A DNA stretch of 64,000 nucleotides from Pseudacidovorax sp. RU35E (GTDB lineage: Bacteria > Pseudomonadota > Gammaproteobacteria > Burkholderiales > Burkholderiaceae_C), in assembly GCF_900156165.1 (NCBI RefSeq), contig NZ_FTMY01000019.1:1-64000 (forward strand), read 5' to 3'. Each line of letters starts with the position of its first letter. The first letter of the stretch is position 1. Under the pieces are notes generated by a model that saw nothing but the letters and a program-made list of their open reading frames with translations, did no database searches and was not told the origin of the DNA. The translations under genes and the position numbers were made by a program. Positions 42,316-52,158 of this stretch are shown here, piece by piece.

Positions 42316-43539
42316 TCAGGCGGAGCGCGCACTTTCCGCGCGATACGTCATGACGACCAGGATCGCGCCCATGAGCAAGATCCCTGCGCTAAAGCCGAAT
42401 GTGCTTCTGTATCCACTGGCATCGAACAGAAAGCCACCGACCGTCGAGCCCAACCCGATGGAAAGTTGCACAACCGCCACCATCAACCCGCCTCCTGCTT
42501 CGGCGTCATTGGGCAATGTGCGTGCAATCCACATCCACCACCCCACGGGCGCGCCCGTCGCGACAAGCCCCCACAGGCCCAACAACCCCGTGGTTGCAGG
42601 CAAGGAAGTGCCGACGAGCATCAGCACCACCGCAATGACGGCCATCAACAGGGAGATGCTCGCCAGAACGCGATAGACACCGCGACTCAAGAACCACCCG
42701 ATCACGGTCGCACCGACGAAGCCGGAGACACCCATCGCCAAAAGGAGGAGCGACAAAGTCGAACTGTCGACCGCCGTCACGCTCTCCAGAAATGGACGGA
42801 GATAGGTGAAGAGCGCGAACTGCCCCATGAAGAACGAGCCGATTCCGAGCATGCCCACTGCCACGAGCGGATTCCTCAATAGTCGGAAAACGTTGCCTGC
42901 GCCACGCGCACGCGGCTGCGGCTGCATCGAAGGGAGGCTGGCCCACTGCCAGGCGAACGCGACCAACGCAATCGGCACCAGACAGAAGAACGCCCCGCGC
43001 CACCCCACGGTCGCACCGAGATAGCTACCGATGGGCGCTGCGACGACGGTCGCGAGCGCATTGCCTCCGTTGAAGATGGCGAGCGCGCGCGGCACCTTCG
43101 CAGGTGGCACAAGCAGCATGGCTGTGGCAGCCATCATCGACCAGAACCCCCCTACCACAACGCCGATGAGCGCCCGACCGACCAGGTAGACCGCATAGCT
43201 GGAGGCAAGCCCGACGATCACGCCGGACAGGCACATCATGGCCGTGAGCACCAGCAGCAAGGTCTTGCGGTTAATTGTCCCGGCGATCTTGGAAATGCAC
43301 AGGCTGGTGAGGACAGCGAATGCGCCCGAGATGGCGATGCCCTGGCCCGCCATGCCTTCGGTGACCTTGAGGTCGGTGGCCATCGGTGTCAGTAGGCTCA
43401 CCGGCATGAATTCAGAGGCGATCAACGCGAAGACGCACAGCGTCATCGCGAAGACGCCGCTCCAATGCGCCACCTGTGCGCCGTCGGTACGCTCGGTGGT
43501 GTCGTCGCCTGCGTCCGCGGAAATGATCTGCGTCGTCAT
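42316..43539 (-). CDS. MFS transporter (AraJ/sugar-efflux type)
   Basis: The 407-aa protein has 12 predicted membrane segments and the features of the AraJ/NepI efflux group: VFALIASEFMPVSLLTPMA in TM1, GQGIAISGAFAVLTSL, and GRALIGVVVGGFWSMMAATA. The start overlaps the stop of the alpha/beta hydrolase gene by one base, so they are coupled. Efflux of a small polar or aromatic compound is likely. Confidence 0.92.
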   Translation of the reverse strand: MTTQIISADAGDDTTERTDGAQVAHWSGVFAMTLCVFALIASEFMPVSLLTPMATDLKVTEGMAGQGIAISGAFAVLTSLCISKIAGTINRKTLLLVLTAMMCLSGVIVGLASSYAVYLVGRALIGVVVGGFWSMMAATAMLLVPPAKVPRALAIFNGGNALATVVAAPIGSYLGATVGWRGAFFCLVPIALVAFAWQWASLPSMQPQPRARGAGNVFRLLRNPLVAVGMLGIGSFFMGQFALFTYLRPFLESVTAVDSSTLSLLLLAMGVSGFVGATVIGWFLSRGVYRVLASISLLMAVIAVVLMLVGTSLPATTGLLGLWGLVATGAPVGWWMWIARTLPNDAEAGGGLMVAVVQLSIGLGSTVGGFLFDASGYRSTFGFSAGILLMGAILVVMTYRAESARSA

Positions 43540-44672
43540 CAGGCGCTGGCCGACACAAGGTGCCTGGTGAAGAACGCCGTGAGCTTGTCGAACGGGATCA
43601 GAGTCACCCGGTCGTATAGGTCTACGTGGCCCGCGCCTGGAACGACATACAGCTCCTTAGGTTCGGCAGCGCGCTTGTAGGCGTCCTCGCTGAACTCCTT
43701 GGAGTGAGCCTGATCCCCGGTGATGAAGAGCATCGGGCGCGGCGAGATCGTCTCGATGTCGTTGAACGGATAGAAGTTCATGAACTTCACGTTGCTGGTC
43801 AGGGTTGGCATCGTGGTGGTCCGCGACGACACGCCTGTCGGCGTGAATTCACCGCGCGGCGTGCGGTAGAACTCGAAGAACTCGCGTTGGATAGGATGCG
43901 TGTCCGCGTTCAGCGCGAGCACGGTGCCGCCGGTGTACTTGATGGCACCGCCGTTGAACTCAGCCTGACGTTGCTCGGCGGCCGCCGCGATGATCTGCTT
44001 ACGCTGCTCCACCGTCTGCGAGTGGTTTAGCGCGTTGCGATTGGCTGCGCCCATGTCGTACATGCTGACCGTCGCGATGGCCTTCATTCGCGGATCAATC
44101 TTCGCCGCACTGATGACGAAACTTCCGCTGCCGCACACGCCGATGGCGCCGATCTGCCGCCGATCCACGAATGCTTGGCTGCCGAGAAAGTCGACCGCCG
44201 CACTGAAGCTTTCAGCGTAGATGTCCGGCGAGACCGCGTTGCGCGGCTGCCCGGCGCTGCCGCCCCAGAACGGCAGGTCGAGCGAAATCGTCACGAAGCC
44301 TTGTTCGGCCATCTTGGTGGCGTAGAGATTCGCGCTTTGCTCCTTCACCGCTCCCATGGGGTGACCAACAACGATCGCCGGGGCGCGCTTCTTGCGATCC
44401 AGCGACTGGGGAATGAAGAGATTCCCGGCGATCGTCATCTGATACTGGTTCTTGAAAGTGACCTTCTGCACAGTGACCTTGTCGCTTGTGTAGAAGTTGT
44501 CGGCGCCATTGGCCATGGGGGCGCCTTTCTGCGGTGGTGCCGCCCATGTCGGACCGGTCGCGGACATCATGCCCGCCGCAACAAGGCCACCTCCCGCCGT
44601 TTTCAAGAAGTCGCGTCGATCGGAACGGTCGGCGTTGTGCGCGGTCGACACGGCTCTATCGATATTCGTCAT
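43539..44672 (-). CDS. Tat-exported alpha/beta hydrolase (dienelactone-hydrolase-like, Cys at nucleophile elbow)
   Basis: The 377-aa protein begins with a twin-arginine signal (DRRDFLKTAGGGLVAAGM). The hydrolase core shows APAIVVGHPMGAVKEQS, the nucleophile elbow IGVCGSGSFV and the late histidine in GAGHVDLYDR. The elbow carries Cys where lipases have Ser, as in dienelactone hydrolases and YcjY-like proteins. It is divergent from a LysR gene (149-base gap) and opens the hydrolase/MFS/cyclophilin/SDR run. Confidence 0.88.
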   Translation of the reverse strand: MTNIDRAVSTAHNADRSDRRDFLKTAGGGLVAAGMMSATGPTWAAPPQKGAPMANGADNFYTSDKVTVQKVTFKNQYQMTIAGNLFIPQSLDRKKRAPAIVVGHPMGAVKEQSANLYATKMAEQGFVTISLDLPFWGGSAGQPRNAVSPDIYAESFSAAVDFLGSQAFVDRRQIGAIGVCGSGSFVISAAKIDPRMKAIATVSMYDMGAANRNALNHSQTVEQRKQIIAAAAEQRQAEFNGGAIKYTGGTVLALNADTHPIQREFFEFYRTPRGEFTPTGVSSRTTTMPTLTSNVKFMNFYPFNDIETISPRPMLFITGDQAHSKEFSEDAYKRAAEPKELYVVPGAGHVDLYDRVTLIPFDKLTAFFTRHLVSASA

Positions 44673-44770
44673 GGTTGTTAGTCCGGTAAAGCGCGTACCT
44701 GAGTCCGCGCGTTGTTTGTTGGATGTTGGCTCTTCAGCGATGAGGACAAGTTTGTCGAGCTGCGTCCAAC

Positions 44771-44805
44771 TTGACTAGATAATGAATACTTAATAAACTT
44801 ATTAA
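44771..44805 (+). promoter_or_regulatory. Promoter and palindrome in front of the LysR gene
   Basis: TTGACT (44771-44776) and TAAACT (44794-44799), 17 bases apart, form a plausible sigma-70 promoter for the rightward LysR gene. The perfect palindrome TTAATAAACTTATTAA (44790-44805) overlaps the -10 element and could be an autoregulatory LysR site. Confidence 0.5.
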
Positions 44806-44821
44806 TCTGACTAATTAGTTA

Positions 44822-45745
44822 ATGTTTGATTGGATTGCCGTGCCAAGACGCAATTTCAAGGATCTGCTGGCGTTTGTGACCGTCGCGCGCGAGGGCAGCT
44901 TCACCAAGGCGGCCGGCACGCTAGGCGTGACGCAGTCGGCGCTCAGCCAGGCAATCCGAGGCCTTGAGGAAACACTGAAGATCCGCTTGTTGACGCGTAC
45001 CACGCGCAGCGTCGCTCCGACGCCAGCCGGCGAGCGGCTCATGGCGGCCATTGGTCATCGCTTCGACGAGATCGAGAGCGAGCTGGAGGCGCTGACAGAA
45101 CTGCGCGACAAGCCTGCAGGCACCGTTCGGATTACGTGCGGCGACAACGTGCTGCACTCCGTACTGCTCCCAAAGCTGGCTCCACTGTTGCGCGAGTATC
45201 CTGATATCAAACTGGAGTTCGACATGAACTACGGTTTCCGCGACATCGTGGCGGACCGCTTCGACGCCGGCGTTCGGATGGGCAGCACCATCGACAAGGA
45301 CATGATCGCCGTGCCCATCGGCCCTCCTTTGAGGATGGCAGTCGTCGCCTCCCCGGACTATTTCTCCGCCAACGGCATCCCCAAGACACCCGCCGACCTG
45401 ACCACGCACCGATGCATCAACCAGCGTATGCCGACCTCCGGCGGTCTGTATGTATGGGATTTCGAGAAGCGGGGCCGGAAGGTCAACGTGCGTGTCGACG
45501 GCCCTTTGATCTTCAACACCGCGCCGCCTCAGGTGGATGCATCGCTTGCCGGACTGGGAATCTCGCTGCTGCCGGAAGATGAATTGATGCAGCACCTCGT
45601 CTCGGGTCGTCTCGTGCGCGTGCTAGAGGACTGGTGCCCAAAGTTCGCCGGGTATCACCTGTACTACCCTAGCAAGCGCCAGCCTTCGCCGGCTTTTTCG
45701 CTGGTAGTGAAAGCGCTTCGGTTCAGCGGACATGGCCAGCCGTAG
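44822..45745 (+). CDS. LysR-family regulator
   Basis: The 307-aa protein has a HTH at SFTKAAGTLGVTQSALSQAI and an effector domain with MNYGFRDIVADRFDAGVRMG and DKDMIAVPIG, very like the LysR protein at 25186. It is divergent from the hydrolase/MFS run and probably regulates it. The following IclR gene starts 86 bases later in the same direction. Confidence 0.94.
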   Translation: MFDWIAVPRRNFKDLLAFVTVAREGSFTKAAGTLGVTQSALSQAIRGLEETLKIRLLTRTTRSVAPTPAGERLMAAIGHRFDEIESELEALTELRDKPAGTVRITCGDNVLHSVLLPKLAPLLREYPDIKLEFDMNYGFRDIVADRFDAGVRMGSTIDKDMIAVPIGPPLRMAVVASPDYFSANGIPKTPADLTTHRCINQRMPTSGGLYVWDFEKRGRKVNVRVDGPLIFNTAPPQVDASLAGLGISLLPEDELMQHLVSGRLVRVLEDWCPKFAGYHLYYPSKRQPSPAFSLVVKALRFSGHGQP

Positions 45746-45831
45746 TGGCGCATCGGCCGACCCATCCACCTTGGCGACAACTCCAATCAAATCAGTCCCG
45801 GCCATCGCGGGCGACTCACACCGAACAACTC

Positions 45832-46644
45832 ATGGCAACCCAAAGACTCCGCACGATCGCGTCCACTTCGGGAGCGCCATCGGGCACGCAAAGCATCCAG
45901 CGCGTCGTCATGATCCTTCGCCATCTGGCCTCTCGCAATCGGGATGGGCTGCGTCTCATCGATCTCGTCGACGCATTGCAACTTGAGCAGCCGACTGTGC
46001 ACCGGATGCTCAAGAGCTTGGTCGCCGAGTCTCTGGTGATGCAGGACCCACAGAACAAACGCTATTTCCTGGGTAGAAGCATGTACGAACTCGGCTTGGC
46101 CGCAAGTCAGCGCTTCGACTTCCGCTCGCTGTGCAGCCCCATCCTGAGCAACTTGGCCAGGCAAACCGGAGATACGGTGTTCCTGACAAGTCGCTCTGGA
46201 GACGAGAGCGTATGCCTTGCGCGCCACGAAGGCACCTCGCCCGTGAAGGTCTTCACCCTGGCACTCGGCGACCGTCGGCCGCTGGGTGCGGGTGCCAGCA
46301 GCATGGCGCTGCTCTCGGCTTATCCCCTTGCAGAGATTCGACAGATCATCTTCTCGAATGCAGAACGCCTAGCCGAGTTCGGTGAGCCCGAACCGGAGGA
46401 CTTGTTCCGGCGCGTCGAGAAGGCAAAGCGCCTGGGCTATTCGGTAAGGGATCTGCCTCACTTCGAAGGCATCCGGGCAATCGGCGTTCCAGTTTTCGAC
46501 TTCGAAGCCCAGCCCATCGCTGCCATCAGCATCTCGACGCTGACAGCCAGACTGACGGGCCACGGCTTCGACGAACGGCTACACCTGCTACGTGAGCACG
46601 CTGACCAGATCCGTAAACTCACAGAACCAACCAGTGGTGGATGA
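45832..46644 (+). CDS. IclR-family transcriptional regulator
   Basis: The ATG at 45832 gives 270 aa; an upstream start at 45745 would add a poor N-terminus. The IclR HTH is at QSIQRVVMILRHLASRNRDG with QLEQPTVHRMLKSLV. The effector domain has LARHEGTSPVKVFTLALGDRRPLGAGASS and AISISTLTARL. It ends 2 bases before the convergent PQQ dehydrogenase gene and may control the leftward oxidation operon. Confidence 0.94.
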   Translation: MATQRLRTIASTSGAPSGTQSIQRVVMILRHLASRNRDGLRLIDLVDALQLEQPTVHRMLKSLVAESLVMQDPQNKRYFLGRSMYELGLAASQRFDFRSLCSPILSNLARQTGDTVFLTSRSGDESVCLARHEGTSPVKVFTLALGDRRPLGAGASSMALLSAYPLAEIRQIIFSNAERLAEFGEPEPEDLFRRVEKAKRLGYSVRDLPHFEGIRAIGVPVFDFEAQPIAAISISTLTARLTGHGFDERLHLLREHADQIRKLTEPTSGG

Positions 46645-46646
46645 GC

Positions 46647-48932
46647 TCAGGGAAAGATGCCCACCGGACCTCTGGACGCGGCCCCTGCCGGAGCACTCTG
46701 CGGCTGATTAATCACCGGCATAGCTGAGGGCCCGGTCGGCCCCGACGGAACCGAAGGCCGGGTCGACCCCGAAGCCTTCTGCATCGCCTGCTTCTCGACA
46801 GCCTGATCCGCCTCCAGCACCTTGGCCGTGCTCTGAATGTAGGCTCGCAATGCTTCCGTATCGTCTGCTGACAGGGTGCTGGCCCAGCCCTTCATGCCTC
46901 TGTCTTCGAGAACGCCCTTCAACACGATGGCATTGAAGGTTTCGCGGTTCGAGGGAACCATCGAGCGCCGCAGGTCCGGCAGCATGTTGTTGGTGTTCAT
47001 CCCCTTGCCGTGACAGCTTGCGCAGTTGCTGTAGTAGAGCTTCTCTCCGATCGCGATCTGCGCAGGCGTGAACGTCTCCGGAGAAACGATAGCAGGGCCG
47101 TACGGCTTCGAGTTGTCGGCAAGCTTGGCGGTGCCACCGAGTTTGAACACAAGCACACGCCCATTCGTCGCGGCCTTAGCGCTCGTGAAAGGTACGTGGA
47201 TGGCGTTGGCGCCGCCGTAGCCCGACAACACGGCGATGTACTGCTCGCCATTCAGCATGTAGCTCATGGCGCCCGCCACGATGCCATCGAAGCCCTGCCA
47301 AGACCAGACCTTCTGCCCGTTGTCGGACCGGTACGCCACCAGCCGCCCGTCCGCCGTGCCCTGAAAGACCAGATCGCCAGCGGTGGCCAGCACACCCGCC
47401 GACGAAACGGCGCCATGGTTGACGCGCCACACCTCCGCCTGACGGATCGGGTCCCACGCGAGCAGATAGCCCTCGGTCTGCAAAGCGCCCACCTTGCGAT
47501 CGGACTCATTGAAAGGTGGGGTATTGCGCGCCGAACCTGTGCCGAGATTGTAGGAGCCGTCCCCACCCTTGTACTTATAGTTGGGGTTGTCCTTGTACCC
47601 GTAAGGGATGTTCTGTACCGGCAGATAGACCAGGTTGGTCTTCGGGCTGAACGCCATCGGATGCCAGTTGTGCGCGCCCGTGGATCCAGGCGTCGCAAGG
47701 AAGTCGGTGTTGTTGACACCGTATCTCGCCTGCGGGTAGACGATCGGGCGGCCCGTCGTCTTGTCGATGCCCGATGCCCAGTTGACCACCGCGAATTTCT
47801 CCGCCGAAACCAGCTTGCCATTCTGGCGATCGATGACATAGAAAAAGCCGTTCTTCGGCGCGTGCAAGGCGACTTTCCGTTTGGCTCCGTCGATGGCCAG
47901 ATCGGTCAAGATGATCGGCTGGGAAGACGTGTAGTCCCAGTCATCTGCAGGAGTCTCCTGGTAATGCCAGCGGTACTCGCCAGTGTTCGCATCCACTGCG
48001 ACAACCGAGCCTAGGAAGAGATCGTCGCCCTTGGCACCTGAGCGCGTTTTCCAGCTCCACGGAGAGCCGTTGCCGCCGCCGATGATGACCTGGTCGAAGT
48101 CCGGGTCGTAAAGGATTGCATCCCATGCGGTTCCGCCACCGCCGCTCTGCTTCCAAACGCCATCACCCCATGTCGGGTAGGCAACATTCATCAGAACCTT
48201 GTCGGAAGCCGCGCCATCGGGTTCATTGTTCGGATTGGGCGTGAGATAAAAGCGCCACGCCTGCTTACCCGTCTCCGCGTCGTAGGCCGTGACATAGCCG
48301 CGTACGCCAAACTCTGCGCCGGCGTTGCCGATGACGACCTTGCCCTTGAAGGCTCGTGGTTGTCCGGTGATGGTGTATGGCTTCGTCTGGTCGACAGTTT
48401 GTTGCGACCACACCTCCTTACCGGTCTTCGCGTCCAGCGCGACGAGGCGCCCATCGAGCGTGCCTACGTAGATTCTCCCGTTCCAGGCCGCGACCCCACG
48501 ATTGGCCACATCACAGCATGCGTTCTGCGCGGAGATGGGCCGAACCTTCGGGTCGTAGCGCCAGAGTTCCTTGCCGGTCGCAGCGTCGTAGGCGAATACC
48601 TTCGACCAGGCAGTGCTCGTGTAAAGGACGCCGTCGACCACCAATGGGGTCGCCTGTTGCCCGCGATTGGTGTCGAAGTCACCGACCCAGGCGAGCCCGA
48701 GTTGCGAAACGTTTGTCTGGTTGATCTTGTCGAGCGCACTGTAGTGCGCTTCGTAGTACGACCCCCCGCTGGTCATCCAGTTGCCCGGCTCCTTTTCAGC
48801 GGCCGCGAGACGCTCGGCATTCACCCGCGCGTACTCCGCTGCGGGCGCGGCATCTGCGTGCGCGAGTCCCAGCGTCAAGCCGAGTGCGAGTGCGATCGAC
48901 CTAACGCGTCGTATGTAGTCAGTGCTTTTCAA
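46647..48932 (-). CDS. PQQ-dependent quinohaemoprotein alcohol dehydrogenase
   Basis: The 761-aa protein has a signal peptide (IALALGLTLGLAHADAAPA) and an eight-bladed propeller with repeated AxDxxTGKExW motifs. It also has the vicinal disulphide Cys pair in NACCDVANRG, the catalytic Asp in DWDYTSSQP and a C-terminal cytochrome c domain with CASCHGKG plus a distal Met candidate in NNMLPDLRR. It oxidises alcohols or aldehydes in the periplasm and passes electrons by haem c. A Pro/Ser-rich tail (about 60 residues) follows the haem domain. It lies 148 bases after the molybdenum subunit gene in the same direction. Confidence 0.94.
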   Translation of the reverse strand: MKSTDYIRRVRSIALALGLTLGLAHADAAPAAEYARVNAERLAAAEKEPGNWMTSGGSYYEAHYSALDKINQTNVSQLGLAWVGDFDTNRGQQATPLVVDGVLYTSTAWSKVFAYDAATGKELWRYDPKVRPISAQNACCDVANRGVAAWNGRIYVGTLDGRLVALDAKTGKEVWSQQTVDQTKPYTITGQPRAFKGKVVIGNAGAEFGVRGYVTAYDAETGKQAWRFYLTPNPNNEPDGAASDKVLMNVAYPTWGDGVWKQSGGGGTAWDAILYDPDFDQVIIGGGNGSPWSWKTRSGAKGDDLFLGSVVAVDANTGEYRWHYQETPADDWDYTSSQPIILTDLAIDGAKRKVALHAPKNGFFYVIDRQNGKLVSAEKFAVVNWASGIDKTTGRPIVYPQARYGVNNTDFLATPGSTGAHNWHPMAFSPKTNLVYLPVQNIPYGYKDNPNYKYKGGDGSYNLGTGSARNTPPFNESDRKVGALQTEGYLLAWDPIRQAEVWRVNHGAVSSAGVLATAGDLVFQGTADGRLVAYRSDNGQKVWSWQGFDGIVAGAMSYMLNGEQYIAVLSGYGGANAIHVPFTSAKAATNGRVLVFKLGGTAKLADNSKPYGPAIVSPETFTPAQIAIGEKLYYSNCASCHGKGMNTNNMLPDLRRSMVPSNRETFNAIVLKGVLEDRGMKGWASTLSADDTEALRAYIQSTAKVLEADQAVEKQAMQKASGSTRPSVPSGPTGPSAMPVINQPQSAPAGAASRGPVGIFP

Positions 48933-49080
48933 AGTTGTCTCCTATTTGCTTTAGTGAATATCTGGGCGGAGCGTGGTCGCCCGTTGCAACGCGAACCTGG
49001 CCAGGTTCGAACACTCGGGTGAATGGCCGCGGCCGCGGTACTTGCCGCAGACCCGACATCCCGACCTTCCGGCGAGCGTG

Positions 49081-51414
49081 CTAGACCGGCGCCAGCTGAT
49101 TTCCAATCGGCAGTTGGCGGATACGGTTGCCCGTGGCGGCGAAGATGGCGTTGCACAACGCAGGGGCAACGGGCGGAAGTCCGGGTTCTCCGACGCCGCC
49201 GGGTGCCACCTCGTAATCGGACGGTGCCAGGTGAACTCGAATCTGTCTCGGCGCTTGGTTGTGACGCAACATTACGTGGTCATGGAAGTTGCTCTGCGTC
49301 ACCCGCCCGTCCTTGAACGTGATCTCGCCGTGCATAGCAAGACCCAGCCCCATGATCACCGAGCCCTCGACCTGCGACCTGATGCGCTCCGGATTGACCT
49401 GCGGGCCGCAGTCGAGGGCCATGTCGACGTCGACGATCCGCACGTTGCCCTTGCCGTCCACTTCGACCTCGATCACGGCTGCTGCGTAGGTCATGAAGGA
49501 GTACGCCATCGCCAGCCCCAGACCACGGCCCTTGGGGAGCGTTCTGCCCCAGCGCGCACCTGCTGTCGCGAGCTCGATCACGCGGCGCATGCGACCCGTG
49601 TCGATCGGATAACGCTCGGGTGACTCGCCGTAATTGACCTGGTCGCCCAACGTCCGCGGATCGATGCGTCGGTCAGGTCCGAGCAGACCCAGCAAGTACG
49701 CCTTCGGGTCCTTGCCTGCGGCGACTGCCAGTTCATTCACGAAACACTGGACCGCAAACGCATGCGGCACGTTGTAGACCGCCCTGAACCAGCCGATGCG
49801 TGTGTGGGCCGACACCTCCGGCGTCTCGATGCGCACGTTCGGAATGACGTAGGGAACGTTGATGGCGGTCATGCCCATTTCGAGCGGCCGCAGCACCTTG
49901 GTCGCGAGCGAGAACGTCCACCCGATGGACGGCGCCGCAGACCGATGCAGCCAGGCGACCGGGTAGCCCTCGTTGTCGAGCGCAGCCTCCAGCCGCTCCA
50001 CTGCGACGGCGTGGTAGTAGTCGTGCCGGAGATCATCTTCACGCGTCCATTGCACCTTGACCGCCCGCCCCCCCATCTCCTTTGAGATCAACGCCGCTTC
50101 GGAGATGAAGTCCGACTTCGACTTGCGGCCGAATCCACCGCCGAGCAAGGTGGCATTGATCGTGACATCCTCCTGCTTGATGCCCACGTGCATCGCAACG
50201 TTCTCTCGCGCGGTCTGCGGCGCCTGTGTCGGGGCCCAGATCTCGCAACGCCCGTCCTTGAACCGGGCGGTAGCGACAGGAGGCTCCATGGTGGCATGTG
50301 CCAGGTGCGGCAGGTAGTACTCTGCCTCGACGCGTCGCGTGGCCTGAGCGAGTGCCGCCGTGGCGTCACCGTCGCTACGCACCGACTTTGACGGTGTACG
50401 CGCTGCGGCCTCCAGTTCTGCTTTGTAGGCGACGCTGTCGTAGCTCCCGTGCGGCCCGCTGTCCCATTCGAGCACCAGCGCTTCGCGACCCTTTATCGCG
50501 GCCCACGTGTTGCGGGCGACCACGGCGACACCGCCCAGCGGGTGATGCGCTGCAGGCAGCGGTGTGCTCTTGAGTTCCAGCACGCGGATCACGCCGGGCA
50601 CCTCGAGCGCCTTGCCGGCGTCGAACGACTTCAGTTTGCCGCCAACCACCGGAGGGCGTGCAACCACGGCATAGACCATCTTGTCCAGCCGAGCGTCGAT
50701 GCCGAACACTGCGCGGCCACGCACGATGTCGGCGCCGTCGATCAACGGGGTGTCCGACTTGCCGATATAGCGGAACTGGGAAGGCGACTTCAGCCGCAGT
50801 GCATCGCGCGCGGGCACTGGCAGGCCGGCGGCCGCCACGGCGACACTGCCGAAGCCAAGCCTGCGACCGCTCGGCTGATGGACGAGTTGGTGGTTGGCAG
50901 CGCGAACCTCTTCGGCCGGTACGCCCCAACGCGCCGCAGCCGCCGCCTCCAGCATCATGCGGGCAGCCGCGCCGACGCGCCGCATCGGATCCATCGAGTG
51001 GCGTAAGCTACGCGAGCCGTCGGTGTTCTGATTGCCGTAGCGCTTCTCGTCGCCCTGCGCCTGCGTCACTCGCACGCGCCGAAGATCGGCTTCGAGCTCC
51101 TCGGCGACCACCATCGGAATGCTGGTGCGCACGCCCTGGCCCATCTCGGCACGGTGGCAGACAACAGTGACGGTGCCGTCGGGTGCGACGGATACGAAGA
51201 CCAACGGATCGTCAACCACACCACCCGGCATCCGGTCGCCGCCGTATTTCGGCGGTGGGGCAGGCGCTGCAGGCGCCGTCTGGGCCAATACTTCACCGGC
51301 CGCACTCACGACCAGTGCGAGCCCACCCGCAAAGCCTTTGAGCACGCGGCGCCGGGATGCATCAGATGGGGCCTGAGCTGCTGCGGCCTTGGGGAAATGC
51401 ATTGTGCGGGTCAT
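49081..51414 (-). CDS. Molybdopterin-binding subunit of an exported aldehyde/N-heterocycle oxidoreductase (IorB type)
   Basis: The ATG at 51414 gives 777 aa. A twin-arginine-like leader ([20 protein letters not shown]) precedes the xanthine-dehydrogenase-family molybdenum subunit, with [30 protein letters not shown] and the catalytic Glu in [12 protein letters not shown] near the C-terminus. This is the isoquinoline 1-oxidoreductase/membrane aldehyde dehydrogenase branch that works with a separate [2Fe-2S] subunit. The start overlaps the end of that subunit's gene by four bases. Confidence 0.92.
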   Translation of the reverse strand: MTRTMHFPKAAAAQAPSDASRRRVLKGFAGGLALVVSAAGEVLAQTAPAAPAPPPKYGGDRMPGGVVDDPLVFVSVAPDGTVTVVCHRAEMGQGVRTSIPMVVAEELEADLRRVRVTQAQGDEKRYGNQNTDGSRSLRHSMDPMRRVGAAARMMLEAAAAARWGVPAEEVRAANHQLVHQPSGRRLGFGSVAVAAAGLPVPARDALRLKSPSQFRYIGKSDTPLIDGADIVRGRAVFGIDARLDKMVYAVVARPPVVGGKLKSFDAGKALEVPGVIRVLELKSTPLPAAHHPLGGVAVVARNTWAAIKGREALVLEWDSGPHGSYDSVAYKAELEAAARTPSKSVRSDGDATAALAQATRRVEAEYYLPHLAHATMEPPVATARFKDGRCEIWAPTQAPQTARENVAMHVGIKQEDVTINATLLGGGFGRKSKSDFISEAALISKEMGGRAVKVQWTREDDLRHDYYHAVAVERLEAALDNEGYPVAWLHRSAAPSIGWTFSLATKVLRPLEMGMTAINVPYVIPNVRIETPEVSAHTRIGWFRAVYNVPHAFAVQCFVNELAVAAGKDPKAYLLGLLGPDRRIDPRTLGDQVNYGESPERYPIDTGRMRRVIELATAGARWGRTLPKGRGLGLAMAYSFMTYAAAVIEVEVDGKGNVRIVDVDMALDCGPQVNPERIRSQVEGSVIMGLGLAMHGEITFKDGRVTQSNFHDHVMLRHNQAPRQIRVHLAPSDYEVAPGGVGEPGLPPVAPALCNAIFAATGNRIRQLPIGNQLAPV

Positions 51415-51878
51415 GCCTTGCTCCTTCGCTGGGTCGCCACCTGCTTGATCGCCGCCCGGATGCGGGTGTAGGTCCCGCACCGGCAGATGTTCCCGCTCAT
51501 CGCGTCGTCGATGTCGGTGTCAGACGGGTTCGGGTTGCGCTTGAGCAGGGCCACCGCCGACATGATCTGCCCGCTTTGACAGTACCCGCACTGCGGAACA
51601 TTCAACGAGGTCCAAGCGGCCTGGACGGCCGCACCCAGCGGGTCGGCCTCCATGCGCTCGATGGTCGTCACCCGCTTGCCCGCGGTGGCCGAGATGGGGG
51701 TGATGCAGGAGCGGATCGCGTTCCCGTCCATATGCACGGTGCATGAGCCGCACAGCCCGGCACCGCAGCCGAACTTGGTGCCCACCATCCCCAGTTCGTC
51801 CCGCAAGGTCCAAAGAAGAGGTGTTTCGGCGGGGACGTCCACATCCATTGAACGGCCGTTGACATTGAGTTTCATCAT
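51411..51878 (-). CDS. [2Fe-2S] subunit of the molybdenum hydroxylase (IorA type)
   Basis: The start at 51878 ([13 protein letters not shown]) gives 155 aa; the longer frame adds a poor N-terminus. All eight iron-sulphur cysteines are present: [10 protein letters not shown] plus the following Cys in IRSC form the plant-type cluster, and CGYCQSGQ with GNICRCGTY the second cluster. It pairs with the molybdenum subunit, with coupled translation. Confidence 0.94.
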   Translation of the reverse strand: MMKLNVNGRSMDVDVPAETPLLWTLRDELGMVGTKFGCGAGLCGSCTVHMDGNAIRSCITPISATAGKRVTTIERMEADPLGAAVQAAWTSLNVPQCGYCQSGQIMSAVALLKRNPNPSDTDIDDAMSGNICRCGTYTRIRAAIKQVATQRRSKA

Positions 51879-51954
51879 GGGTTTGTCTCGCTTCAGTTTT
51901 GAGAACGGGCACCGCGACCCCGTCCAGATGCACTCCAACATCTGGGTCTTCCAT

Positions 51955-52081
51955 TAACCCACATTATGGATTTCATAGAAACAATCACGTGCGGCTCAAG
52001 TATCTTTCTGCAGAAACTCTATGGCAATAGCTCAGCAAAGCAGTCATCAAATAATTTCTTTAAAGTCCATCATGTGGGTTA
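51955..52081. repeat. Inverted repeat pair in front of the molybdenum hydroxylase genes
   Basis: TAACCCACATTATGGA (51955-51970) and TCCATCATGTGGGTTA (52066-52081) are inverted copies with one mismatch, about 95 bases apart. They lie in the 280-base gap between the TonB receptor stop and the [2Fe-2S] start. They could be a paired operator allowing looping or the ends of a tiny 127-bp mobile unit. Confidence 0.6.
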
Positions 52082-52158
52082 CTGCTTGAGGAATCTTGGT
52101 TCATTGCCTTCGGGACGGTTTCGCGCTTAGCCCGTCTCTCCTGCCGGCGCGACAGAAG

